A DNA stretch of 64,000 bases, taken from positions 62,001-126,000 of the forward strand of contig JBAJFG010000227.1 in the NCBI GenBank assembly GCA_037903475.1, in the 5' to 3' direction. This DNA comes from Ancylostoma caninum. Taxonomy: Eukaryota; Nematoda; Chromadorea; Rhabditida; Ancylostomatidae. The translations under genes were made by a program, and so were the position numbers. Shown one piece after another: positions 11,340 to 23,400 of the stretch. The stretch's first letter is position 1. The number at the start of each line of letters is the position of its first letter. The notes below the pieces were generated by a model that was not told where the DNA came from, did no database searches, and saw only the letters and a program-made list of their open reading frames with translations.

Positions 11340-11600
11340 ATTTCGAAGTTTCAACTCGGAAAACAACGACCTGATGGCGCTTTTTGACAAGGTTACCCTC
11401 TAGAGCGTTAGATCGAGTATGGTGTACTGTTTCTGTTAAGAAATGCCATCTTTCCGTGGGTGTAGTTCCGAAAAGGGCCAACTTGTGGCAGCCGTGCCCA
11501 TCCAGTGGCGAACACACGTAGCACCGCGGTGACGTGCGAGCGTCGGTAACTCTCAAAAGCGATATCTTCGTGTTCCATCTGGATGATGACCTGAAAGCAG
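11340..11600 (-). CDS. Possible THAP-like zinc-finger exon
   Basis: A minus-strand open stretch contains CYVC followed by HKLALFGTTPTERWHFL and a basic KKRHQ segment. The spacing of a CxxC pair, an F..P motif and a tryptophan resembles the first half of a THAP-type DNA-binding domain (C2CH zinc module). The expected distal Cys-His pair is not in this frame; a donor-like CAG/GTCGTT after KKRHQ would put it on another exon that I could not find. There is a possible acceptor TTTCAG near 11592. It may also be a decayed transposon-derived THAP domain, or chance. Confidence 0.3.
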
Positions 11601-11642
11601 CCCTCGGCCGGTCGCAGCCGAGTGCCCGATCGATGCCGCTTT

Positions 11643-11711
11643 TATAGGAGCGGCTTGTGGCGGTACAGTACCGCGGCCACCTGCGAATCAACGATTTTCA
11701 AAGTATATATA
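11643..11711. promoter_or_regulatory. Pair of TATA-like boxes facing opposite ways
   Basis: TATAAAAG reads on the minus strand at about 11650-11643, and AAGTATATATACGCG reads on the plus strand at about 11701-11715, set in a locally GC-rich, partly palindromic stretch (GCGGTACAGTACCGC). The plus-strand box lies about 600 bp upstream of the DRAP1 start codon and could drive it. No transcript evidence is available from sequence, so this is tentative. Confidence 0.3.
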
Positions 11712-12200
11712 CGCGGCGAATCGTCCACTGCGTCGAATCCTCCGTCGCTCCGCTCCCAGGACTCGGCTCTTCTAGTCCTCCTTCTTGCTCCTTTCTGCTC
11801 TCTCCCAGCATATATCAGCACTTGTTGAATCTCTGGGATGTTAATGTATTTATAGCGCGAAGCATGGGCATAATCTCGACTGGGTTCTCATCGGGTGGTC
11901 TGTTTATGATGTGAGCGATTTGTGCGCTTCTCTGTGCCACATTTTTGGATTGTTTATGGCTGGATTTGTTCTCCTCAACACGCTAAGCCAAACCTGGTGT
12001 TTGTTTCTGTTCCAGATTCGTTAAAATTTCTGCTTGTCGTTTCAATGAGCAGTCATTTCCATGTCATTGAAGTGACAGGTATATCTACGATGCACTTTCC
12101 AGTACTCTTCAGTGGTTCCCTTCGTTGTCACTGATCCGTGTGTACTCTCAGATCGATTTTGTGTGGTTATGCCAACAAGTTTTTATGACTCGTTTTCATC

Positions 12201-12212
12201 GCAATTTTTCAG
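12201..12212 (+). promoter_or_regulatory. Candidate trans-splice acceptor upstream of drap-1
   Basis: GCAATTTTTCAG is a very good nematode 3' splice site about 97 bp upstream of the DRAP1 initiator ATG, with no donor-bearing coding exon visible upstream. It is a plausible spliced-leader addition site, or the acceptor of a 5'UTR intron. Confidence 0.4.
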
Positions 12213-12309
12213 ATGCTTTAGTGACATAGCTGGCTATCACATTTGCAATTGTGACTATTATCGACCCGATACCCTTGTACACTATCCTAATTTGCTTTGA
12301 TCTTCAACA

Positions 12310-15300
12310 ATGAGTGATCTCAATCCAAGTCATCACGACGAAAACCCAGGTATGTTCGTTGAAGGTTTGGTTTTTCAGTATTTTCTCTCTTGCACTTGCC
12401 TCCTAAGTTATTGCTGCTTGTTCAGCTTAAGAAAAACAAAGGGTCGTGCAAATAAATTTAGATCCAGGAATTATGAGATAGTGTGAGAATTAGATTTTCC
12501 TGACTCTCTTTTAATCACTCCGGGAGTCATATAAATTTTGCTGCGACTCGCCAAAGTTGTACCGAAAAGTCGGATGCAAGCGGATATTTGTTGTCATTTC
12601 TTTTCTGGTGCTCACATTCATTGGACATGATTTTTCTTCATTCACATTTTAAACAAATGACCGGTTGCTCTTCGATGACCAGGTGAACATCATCTCCTAT
12701 GACATATACGGAGCTTCGATTGTGGATTTCCCAATTTATACTGGAGCGGTTCGGTTTAACTATGCAATGATAGTGTATTAACGGTAGTTTATGCTAGCTG
12801 CGTGCGTCAGTCGCGCCTCAGTCGCACGCATCCATTTGCAAGGGATTTTCCATGAAGACCGGTCAACAAGGCATGTACATCCTCAATGAAAACGCGCGGC
12901 CGCCGCGACGCCGTAATCGCTTGCGTCTGAGCTGCGACTGCGATCCGACTGGGCCCTCTTCTGCATCATAAAGACGCACGCGCGTCAGTCGCACGCATCC
13001 ACTATAAATTACTCTTTAGGCAGCAGAGCTTTTTTTATGATAGTAGGTATGAAGATTTTACCGTCGTTCCTTCTTTTTCCAATTCAACCCTATTTGAAGT
13101 TTTTGTTTATACTGCACCAAGGTCAAGTGACGTTTGTTGATTCACTAACACACTATCTTACTATTTGTGGAAGCTACTCTAAGGGATATACAAACGTTAA
13201 TACAGAGAAAAAGAGAGAAAAGGAAAGTGGTGTTCTCGCGCTTTAGAGATTGTTTGTGAAAACACTAGTTCAGCATACTTGTTTGTTTGTTTGTTTTCTT
13301 CGGACGGGCAACACTGCTAGTTGCAACTGGCACGTGACATGAGGCCGGTCGAGTATCACGACTCTCATGGCGAGCCTTTTATCCTCTCCCGAGTGGTGCA
13401 GGCGAGTGTGAATATGAATCCTGAATCCAGCCATCGGATTTCATGGTAGTTTTCATTCTGTAGTTCCAAACAGCATATTGTCGTGAAGAAGGTTGTTCCG
13501 CAAGTTCATCTATAATGTGTATCCACGCCCTTAACTCGAGTTTTGTTATTAGTGTGGATGAATAGTACGAGTAATTGTGATCAAGAAGGAAGAAACCAGT
13601 TTTCAACTATCATAATTGTTGTCTTTCTTTTTGTGGAAATGTACAAATTTTCTTTCCTGTACAAGTTACGGTGTATTAGCTCACATAGACCGCCTGATCC
13701 GACTTTGACCGTAATTACGACCTCATCACGGTTTCGGCCAGCTGATCTAATTTTTATACTTTTTTTGGTATATATGTGGTGTGATTCCTTCCATTTTGAT
13801 GTTTCCCAACTGCCCTCAGTAAAATCTCCCTCCAGAATTCCAAGGCTCAAAACCTCTATGAGCTAATAGACCATACCTCCCTTTTGGTTGGTGCCTGTAT
13901 TGGCTTGCGGTCACAAGGATTTTCCTTGACAATAACCCACTCGTAGTGATAACGAATTTGCTTAGTGATGTTGTTCAAAGGTACAGAGTTCAAGTAAGCG
14001 TTCAGCTCAGCTTTAGGTGTGAACTAGTTAGAACTTTGTGAACTCACTTGAGAATTTGTTTCGCCCTGCAAACTCATCTCGCATTTCATAACTCGGTGCA
14101 CATTTTTACCCTCAAACCCTGATACATTCATTTCATAGGTTTCACTCAAACATAGGTTGAATTCTCAATAGCTAGATGTGATTAACTGCGAATATGTCAT
14201 CTAATATCTGCGCATTGATTTGGTGACTGATTCAAGCCACATTACTGAGCGCATCATCGGAAAAACGAAGAGGTTCATTGAAATTACTTCATTGATAGCA
14301 CTCGTTACATTGTTGGAGATCAATGATAAATTACTGAGAGGTGAAGTAAACAATTCAATTCATATTCAACATTTTATGAAACATTTATTACACACATCTG
14401 CAGTAAACGTTCCAGTTTTCCGTCGCACATTTTGCTTTTTTACATGAAAATTGAATCTGAAATCTTTTCTTGTTGTCTGTTGGATGGTTTCAATTACAGT
14501 TCCTTAATGTCGTTGGTACTTCGTTTCCGCTCTGCGTGAAGGGGCAGATTAGCAACTCCTACGAAAATGGCTTCTCTTTCTAGGATTATTTTTATCAACT
14601 GCAGCGCAAAGTACTTGGCTAAATCCGTCATTTTCAGGACCATCCAGTTCTATGGGTCCTCCTCTATTTATCCCTTCATCAACAGGTGGTCCAATCCGTC
14701 GACGTCGCTTCAGTACAGCTAAAATTCAACCGGTATGTATTTATTAGATTGCTATTCATTTTTGTGCCTTCTCCTCTCTTTATCGTAACTACTGACCTCG
14801 ATCGATTGCGAAGCCATCCAAAAATGTCTATTTGGTCTGTGGCTGTGGTGCTTTGACGGATAAGGATTCTGCAGCTGTTCCTCCGCTAACTAGCTCCGTT
14901 GTTACCGTTTGGCTGTGAGCAGCACTGTTTATCCGAAATCTGTAGCAGAACTGAATTGGGTTTGCACTTATTGCTACCAATTATAGCTGGGAAAATGTTC
15001 TGGATACTCATTCATCCGATCCTTTCTGAGACAATTAGCCTTTTTTCCCCTATTTACTCTTCATTCACCTTTTTTTTCAGACCCGGATCAAAAAGGTGAT
15101 GCAGTCTGACGAAGAGATCGGTCGGATGGTAGCTTCTGTGCCTGTGGCTATCGGAAGGGCGATGGAACATTTTGCTGAAAAATTTCTCCAGGTTCATGAG
15201 TCTCTGCGACAATTTTTTTCTTCATTTCGACAGTTCGTTATACTGATTTTTAGGCAGCAGCACAGGCAACACAATTGAGTAATTCTCGAACTCTCACCCC

Positions 15301-18300
15301 AGTACATATGTGAGTTGCATATGTATCTACTCCTCTGGGTATAACAGCATTTTATGCAACACTAATCATAGGAGCTCTAATTTTGGTTGTCACTAGAGCA
15401 GATTCCAGCTATTTTACAAGTAATTCAAGTTGCCAACGAATGCGTTGGCTTTGGTCCGGGGTGGGGTGAACACCTCTGAGTGAACTTTTTGCAGGCAAGC
15501 CAAGTATTTTAGACAAGCTGAAGTGTGCGGAGCCATGATTGTCTAAGTTGCACTTGGGAAAAACTTCTAAGAGGTTCATCTTATCAGGGTCATACAGAAA
15601 GATTAGTGCTCACAAGATTGAGCTAAACTTTCTATTAATGTAAGATGATCCTTGCTGGTACCCAGTGGTAATAATCACGCTCGGTGTAGCGTAGTTTAAA
15701 TCCATCTCAGTCTTCCTGGTTACTGTTTCTTTCCTTTCCAGGAAGCAAGCTATGATGGCAAATCGGCATTTCCATTTTCTTGCTGACATTTTCAAAGAAG
15801 TGGCTGTTCCTGGTCGCATGGGCACGGAATTTGACCCGAACATCGCTCGTCAACAAATGCAACTTTTACAGGTGCTTATATGCTTTCATGTGAAGTATAC
15901 TCAATTAAATGCAAATTTTCTTGTAAATGTGTTTCTTCATTAGAACCAAATACACTCATTACATTCATATATACATACGCATACACTAAATATGATACAC
16001 ATTCTCACTTAATATTCAATATTGACATGACTTTGACGCATGCGGTTTCTGATACGGTGTTATGCCTTTGCTGAAGTACTTTATTTTAGAATTAGAAACA
16101 GCGTTCCCATACTGCTAAATTTCTCATATATACATTTTCACTTGTTATTGCTTATAAGTTAGAATTTTAGTCCAAGTTTTTTTTTTCGTGGGGATTATTC
16201 TGGTCTCAGGGTGGCGCTACACTCCACGTGAGGTATAGCACCCTGAGTCGCTGTGGCAGGCAACTGTGGCAACGATGCCTATTGATTATGACCGCGGTGT
16301 AACCGATGCCGTCGATGTTGACGGATCGCTGAAGACTGCCGCAACGGCCCATATTGATTGCGGGCTCTGTCGGACGCTACCTGCGTTAGTCGCCGTTTTT
16401 AGAGATTGGCGGTCCACATGGGGTATAGCGCCAACCCTAACTTTCAAAGTAAAAGTAGTTGTGCGTCCATGGCAGTAAGAAACTGACGATCTCAGACGAT
16501 GTTAACGACTTTCGTTTTCACTCAGTGCAAAATCGGTGTAACACAGTATTTGTTTTAGTTCAGAACTAAGAAGACATGTGATGTGCGTCATAACTAGTCC
16601 GATTTTTAGAGTGCCTTTTTGCACCTCAAGTTCATTTTATTTTCTTCCAGGCTGGTCTTCCTTCAATGGTTCAAGCCAACACTGCGAGTCCTGTTTGCAG
16701 TCCCTGTACCCCTATTTCTCCAATGGATGCGAGCGGCTCCGCTTCTTATGGAGTACCACAATCTCCCAATGGTGCCCCATTCTCAGTTCCTCTTCCCGCC
16801 TCAGTACCCTATAATATGCCCTACTCTCCACTGTTGCCAAATATGACAATACCTGGACAAGCACAGAATGTCAATCCCATGCAGTACGTGAGTATATGCT
16901 ACACTTTTTTGCTAGTGTTTTGGGTTTTTTTTTCTGCTGTTCAATCAAAACGTTCAAGTTCAATAAGGCAATGAGTATAAACCTACCGGTTAATTGAAAT
17001 TCAACCTTTTGATGAACGGAACTTAAACCGTCTCTTGCCCCTGGATTAGTTTCATTTGTACGATTTTTCCTCTGTTGAAAGAACGAATTCTTGAAATTTT
17101 GCGACTAAACGTTGACGTCAACCAAAAGCTCTTCATATCCCCTCCTTATCTAGCTCGAACTCACATACTGTGCTAAATGTTTGCATTCATCGAAATTCGG
17201 TCTCGACTGAGAATAGAGGTAAACTTTTTCCTCACCTTATTCTGAACTCGTTAGATCACAGTGGTATATGTTTTGTTCTCTGGAAAGCTTGTAGCACAAG
17301 AGCAAGAACTCACCTACTTTCATTTCTCTGTATTTCTGCCATATTAACTCATATTGCTGTTTCTTGTTCCTACACATAATATTACGCTGCATAGGAATGT
17401 GCCTAGTTTTACTTGGTGCTCTTTCTAATATGTAGTTACTCGGGTAAGTATGAGGGAGCAGCAGCGAACGACGATTAGCGACACAATTCAACAAGCTAGC
17501 TTAAATAATTTGATCCACCTGTCGTTCTTCTAGTTATTCCGACAGCTGCACGACCGTCCTTTCATACATCCCTTTTGCAAAAAATGTTTTTGTCTACTTT
17601 TGTCTACAAATTACTTTTGTTCATAACTCTACATTTTTGCATGCTGATGTATAACATCACATCAATGCTTCGTTGTTAAGCCTGCTAAGCGCGTGACTGG
17701 TTTCTACTACAAAGCTCTACTTTGCCTGTTTTGTGTTTATTAATTTGATGACGTCTTTCTATTGATGGTGATGTTGCAGCAGTCGACGGCTGTGACCATG
17801 GCAGCAGCGATACCATCACCGCCTGTTGTATCGGCTGCCTCGACACGAAAGGCACCGAATGGGAAAAAAGCAGAGCCTTGTGCTGAAGGAGAAAAGCCGA
17901 AAAGAGGCCGTCCAAGGAAAATTAAGCGCTCTGAGAAGTGGGTTTACCACTTTAGCTGTCATACTAATTGAAAATAAGGTCGGTGGATCCAAAAATTAGT
18001 GTAATTTATGCTTCCAGATGTCTTGATGAAGAATTATGCGAAGAGGTTACTAATGGTATCGAGAAAGTGAGTTTCCTTTCTCATTTTCTTTCGTACTTCT
18101 TTCCTCTTTGTTTTTTTCCAACTTATGGGTAAAAATCTGCATTACTGGGGAATAATCTTCGAAGCTCGTATGTTGCTCAAGGGATGTGTTTGCGTGTATT
18201 GAAATGTTTGCGGATGTAGTGAAACATAATGAATAATGCAGATGACATGTGATCATTTCCAAAGAATCAGCGGTAGTCGTCCTCGTGGGAGAAAGATTCC

Positions 18301-19865
18301 GCTGATGGTTCGGAAATGGTCACACGTTAACTGCCCTACTCATTGTGTTTTAGTACTTCATATGTCACCAAGCTTGCCTTGCCAACATTAACCGTCAATT
18401 TAGTGTTAGTTTACATGCTTTAGAAAATGATTTCCGGTTTCCATATTTGCTTGTGTTCACTGGCTAGCGTGTGACCTTACTGAAACAGTCACAAGTAATC
18501 GTTGGAAAATGAAGAATTGGACTTATCGAAACTGTATGCCACCTCCCTAATTTTTCTATCGACTCGCTGAAATGTCAGTTTACATCAAGTTAGAATACGA
18601 GTAGGCGAGTTATCAGTTTCACATCCTTTTTTTCCTTTAGCATAGAACCGCAGTCATGAGAGCGTTTAACGTCATCCTGCAAAGGGCTTCCTAAAAATTG
18701 CAATCTGGTACACCCTATGTCTCAAGGGCACTCCGTACTGAACACCTATTTTCTTTAATCCTCAACGAATATACCTACCCGTCAGGGTTTATAATGACTG
18801 TTTTCTTGTGAGCCTATGATTTTGCTTTGTTTTTAGAGAAAAGATTTATATGAACACAGCTTCAGTGAAAATTTTGTATAACTGTCACTCAAATGACACT
18901 AATTTTCTTCCGAAGTGGTGGAGTATCTAGTTCTTGTTAAAAATGGCACAAATTCGCATGGAAGCGATGAAAATGTGCGTGTTCTTCCGTGTGAATGAAT
19001 GTACTAGTATTCATATCATGTTTTATGTTTTCGCTTATTACATCTATTTGTTGCGGTCGCCTTCACAAGGGTGAAGATGGAAGAAGCATAAGTTATTTGA
19101 AGTCGTTTGTTGAAGTAGTTTTTTTCTAGCAGAATAGATTTTTTCAAATATGATATGTATGTAGTATAGGACTTGTCAGCAACATCCCACAATGCAAGTG
19201 ACCGTGCGCACGCGCCTGATATTCGCCTACGCATGGTTACTTGCTCACGCGCGCCTCACATTAGCGTGGTGGGATCCACGAACGTCAAGCAGCCCGCATT
19301 TAAAGGATTGAAAACAATGCCCCATTTCGTACGCTTCTCGCGAGTTTCGTGCTATTTCATCCACAGATCTGAGTTCTGTGTCCCCTAAACGCCCTGTGGT
19401 GAAATCTCCGACGCGAAGATCTCCGTGAGTGTCGCCTTCAAAGACAGTGTTGTTTTGATTCATAGTTTTCATGACACGTTTGGAAAAGGTTACATGTGAT
19501 GTTTGTGTCATGTTTGTTGGACATACCTCACTGTCTGTTTCACGTGGGCGTAATATCGAAGCTGTTTAATGTTCTTTTTTTTTGCTAGCACGGGGAGTTT
19601 TTATCGTATTTATGGTAATACTGAACAACAAATCGATAACAACAAATTGATAACTGATGCTGCGTTAAATTGATGCAATTTATCCATAGCTTGGGTTGCT
19701 GTGAGGTGGAGTTTGGTATACAGTCCAGATGCGCGTTTCTCTCCAAAAGTTATAAGAGTCATGTTTGTATGTGCAGATGTGTTTCTTTTTTTTCAGGAAG
19801 ATCAGGACCGAGCATTAATGCCACCTCCAGCACTTCCTTTAGGACGTGCCAAACCTGTTGCTTGA
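12310..19865 (+). CDS. drap-1: Negative cofactor 2 alpha subunit (DRAP1), nine exons, 314 aa
   Basis: NC2-alpha pairs with NC2-beta (Dr1) through a histone fold, binds TBP on promoters and blocks TFIIA/TFIIB entry; it acts in the nucleus. Exons: 12310-12349, 14638-14732, 15081-15191, 15254-15309, 15742-15871, 16651-16887, 17780-17937, 18018-18066, 19797-19865. All phases join and the sum is 945 nt including TGA. The histone fold spans about residues 40-120: [16 protein letters not shown] opens helix 1, [17 protein letters not shown] is the long helix 2, [15 protein letters not shown] the end of the fold, as in animal DRAP1. A Pro/Ser-rich region follows (about 145-240), then an AT-hook-like [10 protein letters not shown] at about 264-273 and an acidic stretch (DEELCEE). 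The ATG is the first in a short exon 1. The exon 3 donor (CAG/GTTCAT) is weak. Family assignment is firm; the symbol is by orthology. Confidence 0.9.
12795..13014. mobile_element. Intronic MITE-like element, simple copy (partner of 23169-23548)
   Basis: Lies in drap-1 intron 1. It contains CTGCGTGCGTCAGTCGCG near the left edge, CAGTCGCACGCATCCA near both edges in direct orientation, and central TTTTCCATGAAGACCG and CGCGCGGCCGCC. All these recur in the same order at 23.17-23.55 kb. The extreme ends (GTAGTTTATGCT and the complement of GTAATTTATAGTG) form a short imperfect inverted repeat. No coding capacity. Confidence 0.65.
16208..16438. mobile_element. Intronic inverted-repeat element in drap-1 intron 5
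   Basis: The left end AGGGTGGCGCTACACTCCAC and the right end (complement AGGGTTGGCGCTATACCCCA) are near-matching inverted repeats about 20 bp long. The interior has no ORF of interest. Flanking target duplications could not be matched, so the edges are approximate. Confidence 0.55.
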
Positions 19866-20415
19866 TGCGCTGGTTATGTGGAAGACGTTTCTTTTCAATT
19901 ATGTTTCCTTTTATGATTGTTTCTTCATTACGAGTTCTTCACCGAACAACGGAAGCTTATGACTCCGTTTCATTTGGATCTGATGGTACAGTGTAGCGTC
20001 GCGATTCGCTCTTTGTCTACAGACTTTAATTCTTCTTTGTTGTTCGTGTATTGTACGTTTTTGAGAGATAACTAATGAGTGTTCCCTGATGACCGATACT
20101 TTTTAAAAGAATGTTCGACATATTCTCCTTCATACTAGGCGTGTTCGTTTTGTTTCGACCAGTTCGTGTCGTGTAGTTAGGCGTTTGTGTTTGGTTCCTT
20201 TTTCCACATACAATGTCGAATCTCTTTGTTGCGAGATCGAAAAAAATAGTTTTAGAAGATACTCAATGCTCACAATTAGATATAGTGTGTATGACATGAA
20301 AGATTTGAGATGAGATCGTTGGATGGTGATTGAATAGAGCTCGAGCGGATTACTCTCTAAACCAAAATCGGCGCCACCCACAGGTGATTGAGGCCGTTCA
20401 AAGGTGATGAGCGGT
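19866..20415. other. Convergent intergenic region between drap-1 and the K2P channel
   Basis: Both 3' untranslated regions must lie in these 550 bp. I found no canonical AATAAA on either strand near either stop codon, so variant signals or overlapping 3' ends are likely. Confidence 0.5.
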
Positions 20416-23400
20416 TTAGTCGAAAACTGTGTAGATGTATCGCTTGGTGCTGGGGGGAACGATACGGTTACCGGCTTCGTCGTATTCTGTGCTGTCCTCG
20501 TCCTCGTCGCTGACGTCGTCCTGAAAGGAAATGTTAATGTATGATAGTTGTTATATTTCTCGGGGGATATATTAGCAGCCTCACTACTGAAGGTTCAGTC
20601 AAACTGAAAGAAATCCCGATCCACCGTAGAATTCTACCTCACAATATCTCAATCATATTTCTGTCGACAAGGTTCAGAACGTTCCCTTGAAAGGCTACAT
20701 CTTTCCTATTTCTACTACATAACTGCCCGGCGACTGGATTTACGAACTGTGCTCATCCACGGACGATATGAACTTTGTGCATTTACGGCCTGTGTCAATT
20801 TGACTGGTTGATGGCGCGCGGTGGGACCTACCCAAAACTCTTGAGCGGCTGGCTTTCACGCTTTTGTCGTCGAGGCGACGGCGGCACTGGGGCAAGTGTT
20901 GCGGGGAGAAATGCCGTACTTACATACTATTGCGATTGATGTACAGGCGGCATACGCGTTTTCACCCTTCTTTTTCCTCATATTTCCCTCTTCCTTTTTT
21001 CCAGTGTTGTCCAGAACTAAACATAGATGTCGCCCAGCAAAAAAAAAAACCCCTTTCTACCATTCCCTGCCGTGGCTACCCGCCGCGACGTCGTGGGCCA
21101 ACTCTTAATCACGGGAGAATGTTCAGCTTTCTTCCTTCTGAATCTAAGATGGAAACCTCAAAAAAAAAGGATCCAGTACCTCGTCCCAGTCATCTTCGTC
21201 GTCTCCATGCTGACCAGGTTGATCATAAACACGATTTCCGGTTTGTACGTACTTATCTGCCCTTGAAGGGTACGTCTGTGTGATCCTGCAAAGAAATTCA
21301 ACTGGGGAGAGTCGAGGAAATGTTTTACTCATGCTTAGGAAAAAACTGGTGTACTAGAAAAGCCGCTGTTGTCGCGTGTTGTTCACGCCCACCATAATGC
21401 TTGCCTTCCAACGTGCACTGCATTTGTGAACTCTTCTCGTATAATTTGCCAACCAAAACCACTGTTATAGACGACGCCCCAATCCACCGTCTGTGCTCTC
21501 ACTTGTGGCTATTGTGGTTCAGTTGCGAAATGAACCTTGTGTAGTCGTGAGTGCGTTCTTGGTAAAGTTGAACACTCTAGTGAAATCTCCGTACGACTGC
21601 ACAAGTGACGAACATTTCCGTAGGAGCAAGCTATACGAAAGTATCTCCACATATCTAAGATGTTGTGGGTCCAGCGGTGTTGTTCATAAGTAACGGGTGC
21701 ATCATTCAGTTTACCCATGGTAACCATGGTAAACGTGCTAACGTGCCCAACTTACCCTTTGCCTAACACCCACCAACATCTTTACCCACATGTGATGCTT
21801 CCCATACTCGGCTGCTACCCGCTGGTAATCATACTCATAGGATTTGAGATTTTCCTCTTCACTGATGCCCAGTGCAAAGCATAGGTATAATTTCATTAGT
21901 GGAAAGTACCCGGCGCTATTCGAACAAGTAATTTCAAAAGAATTTTTAAACGAATCTCAGATTTCCCACACGAATGAAGGACTCAGTTTTAAAAAATGGC
22001 TACTCGAATGCTCGAACAGTTCAACGGCGCCATAATTCAACTGTTCGAGTATTCGAAAACTCAAAGGAAAGATTCGAAAACATATGCACAGCAAACACAA
22101 TGGACAGCTAACATGTTGGCGGAGGAAATGAAATACAATCATTGCAGTGCATATTCACTACAACCACAGCTGAGTCATACCGGTTACGTTTCTCTTATTG
22201 TCCCTAAATTTCGTGAAACGTAAGCGTTAATGCAAAAACTAGGTTATTTCAAAAGTGCTTAACTCTAACAACTCAGTGAATTAGTCCTCCACGCAGAGAA
22301 CACAAGGTGCTACATACAGTTTTTGCCTGACTTGATCTCTCTTTACTTATGCTGTTGTTTTCGTGCACTTCATCCAGATATATTCAATGTTCTACTTTTT
22401 CCAACCAAAATGTCTCAAACACGCTAGCCTCCATGCCTGCATAAGAAAATGACAAAATCATAGTCAGCTTGGGATTTGCTCGAAGTGTGGGCCAAACCCG
22501 CATGCGCATGCATGACGTCTATCAGAGAAAACCGATGTTCGTTCTAGAAAACTGAAGTTTTCACTACCTTAGCGGCACCGTCTCACCTGGGAATCGTTTT
22601 GGAAAAGGAATTATGAAGTGACGACGATCGCATTAGCACGCATAATTCCTTGCACAGGTACAGAACAGCCTTATTTTGAACTCTTCATTTTGTAGGGGAA
22701 ATGAGATGCCGACTGAGACATCTGCCACATGGATGTGCTGCTAGTGATGTCTGTCGTCATGCCCTAGCAGCTTCCAGTGGCAGATGTTCTCAGTTGCAAT
22801 TCCGAGTTCTCCACAACCAAGATGTGCTAAAGTCAGGGACATCTTGAGCACATCCCTCGCAAATCCAATACCAAGTAGACATTTGAATCGAACGAGTCGA
22901 GCTTCGAATAAATCGACTTCCAAGGGGCAGGAAATATCGACTATCCGAAAATGCTCAAAAATCAAGTTATTCGAAATATCGACAATTCGAAAAAGTTGAA
23001 CAATTAAGTTATCCGAGATATTGACTATTCGAGAAAAATCCCACCGAGGCAAATGTCTACTATAAGCATCGGTCCAGGTTGCACAAAGTTTACACGAAAT
23101 CTGCTCCATGGATGCGTAACGGAAACTTATTGCGAATTTCAAGTCTATCACGACTTTCTCCCTATAGGGCAATTTATACTAACTGCGTGCGTCAGTCGCG
23201 CATCAGTCGCACGCATCCATTTGCGTGAGATTTTCCATGAAGACCGATCAACGCGGCATGTACATCTCAATGAAAGAACGCGCGGCCGCCACTAGGCCGT
23301 AAACGCGTGCATCTGAGCTGCGACTGAGCCCTATTCTTCATCATATACAGAGAACTCCAAACGGACGCAGTCAAGAGTCAGGACCGCGGCGCGGCTCTCT

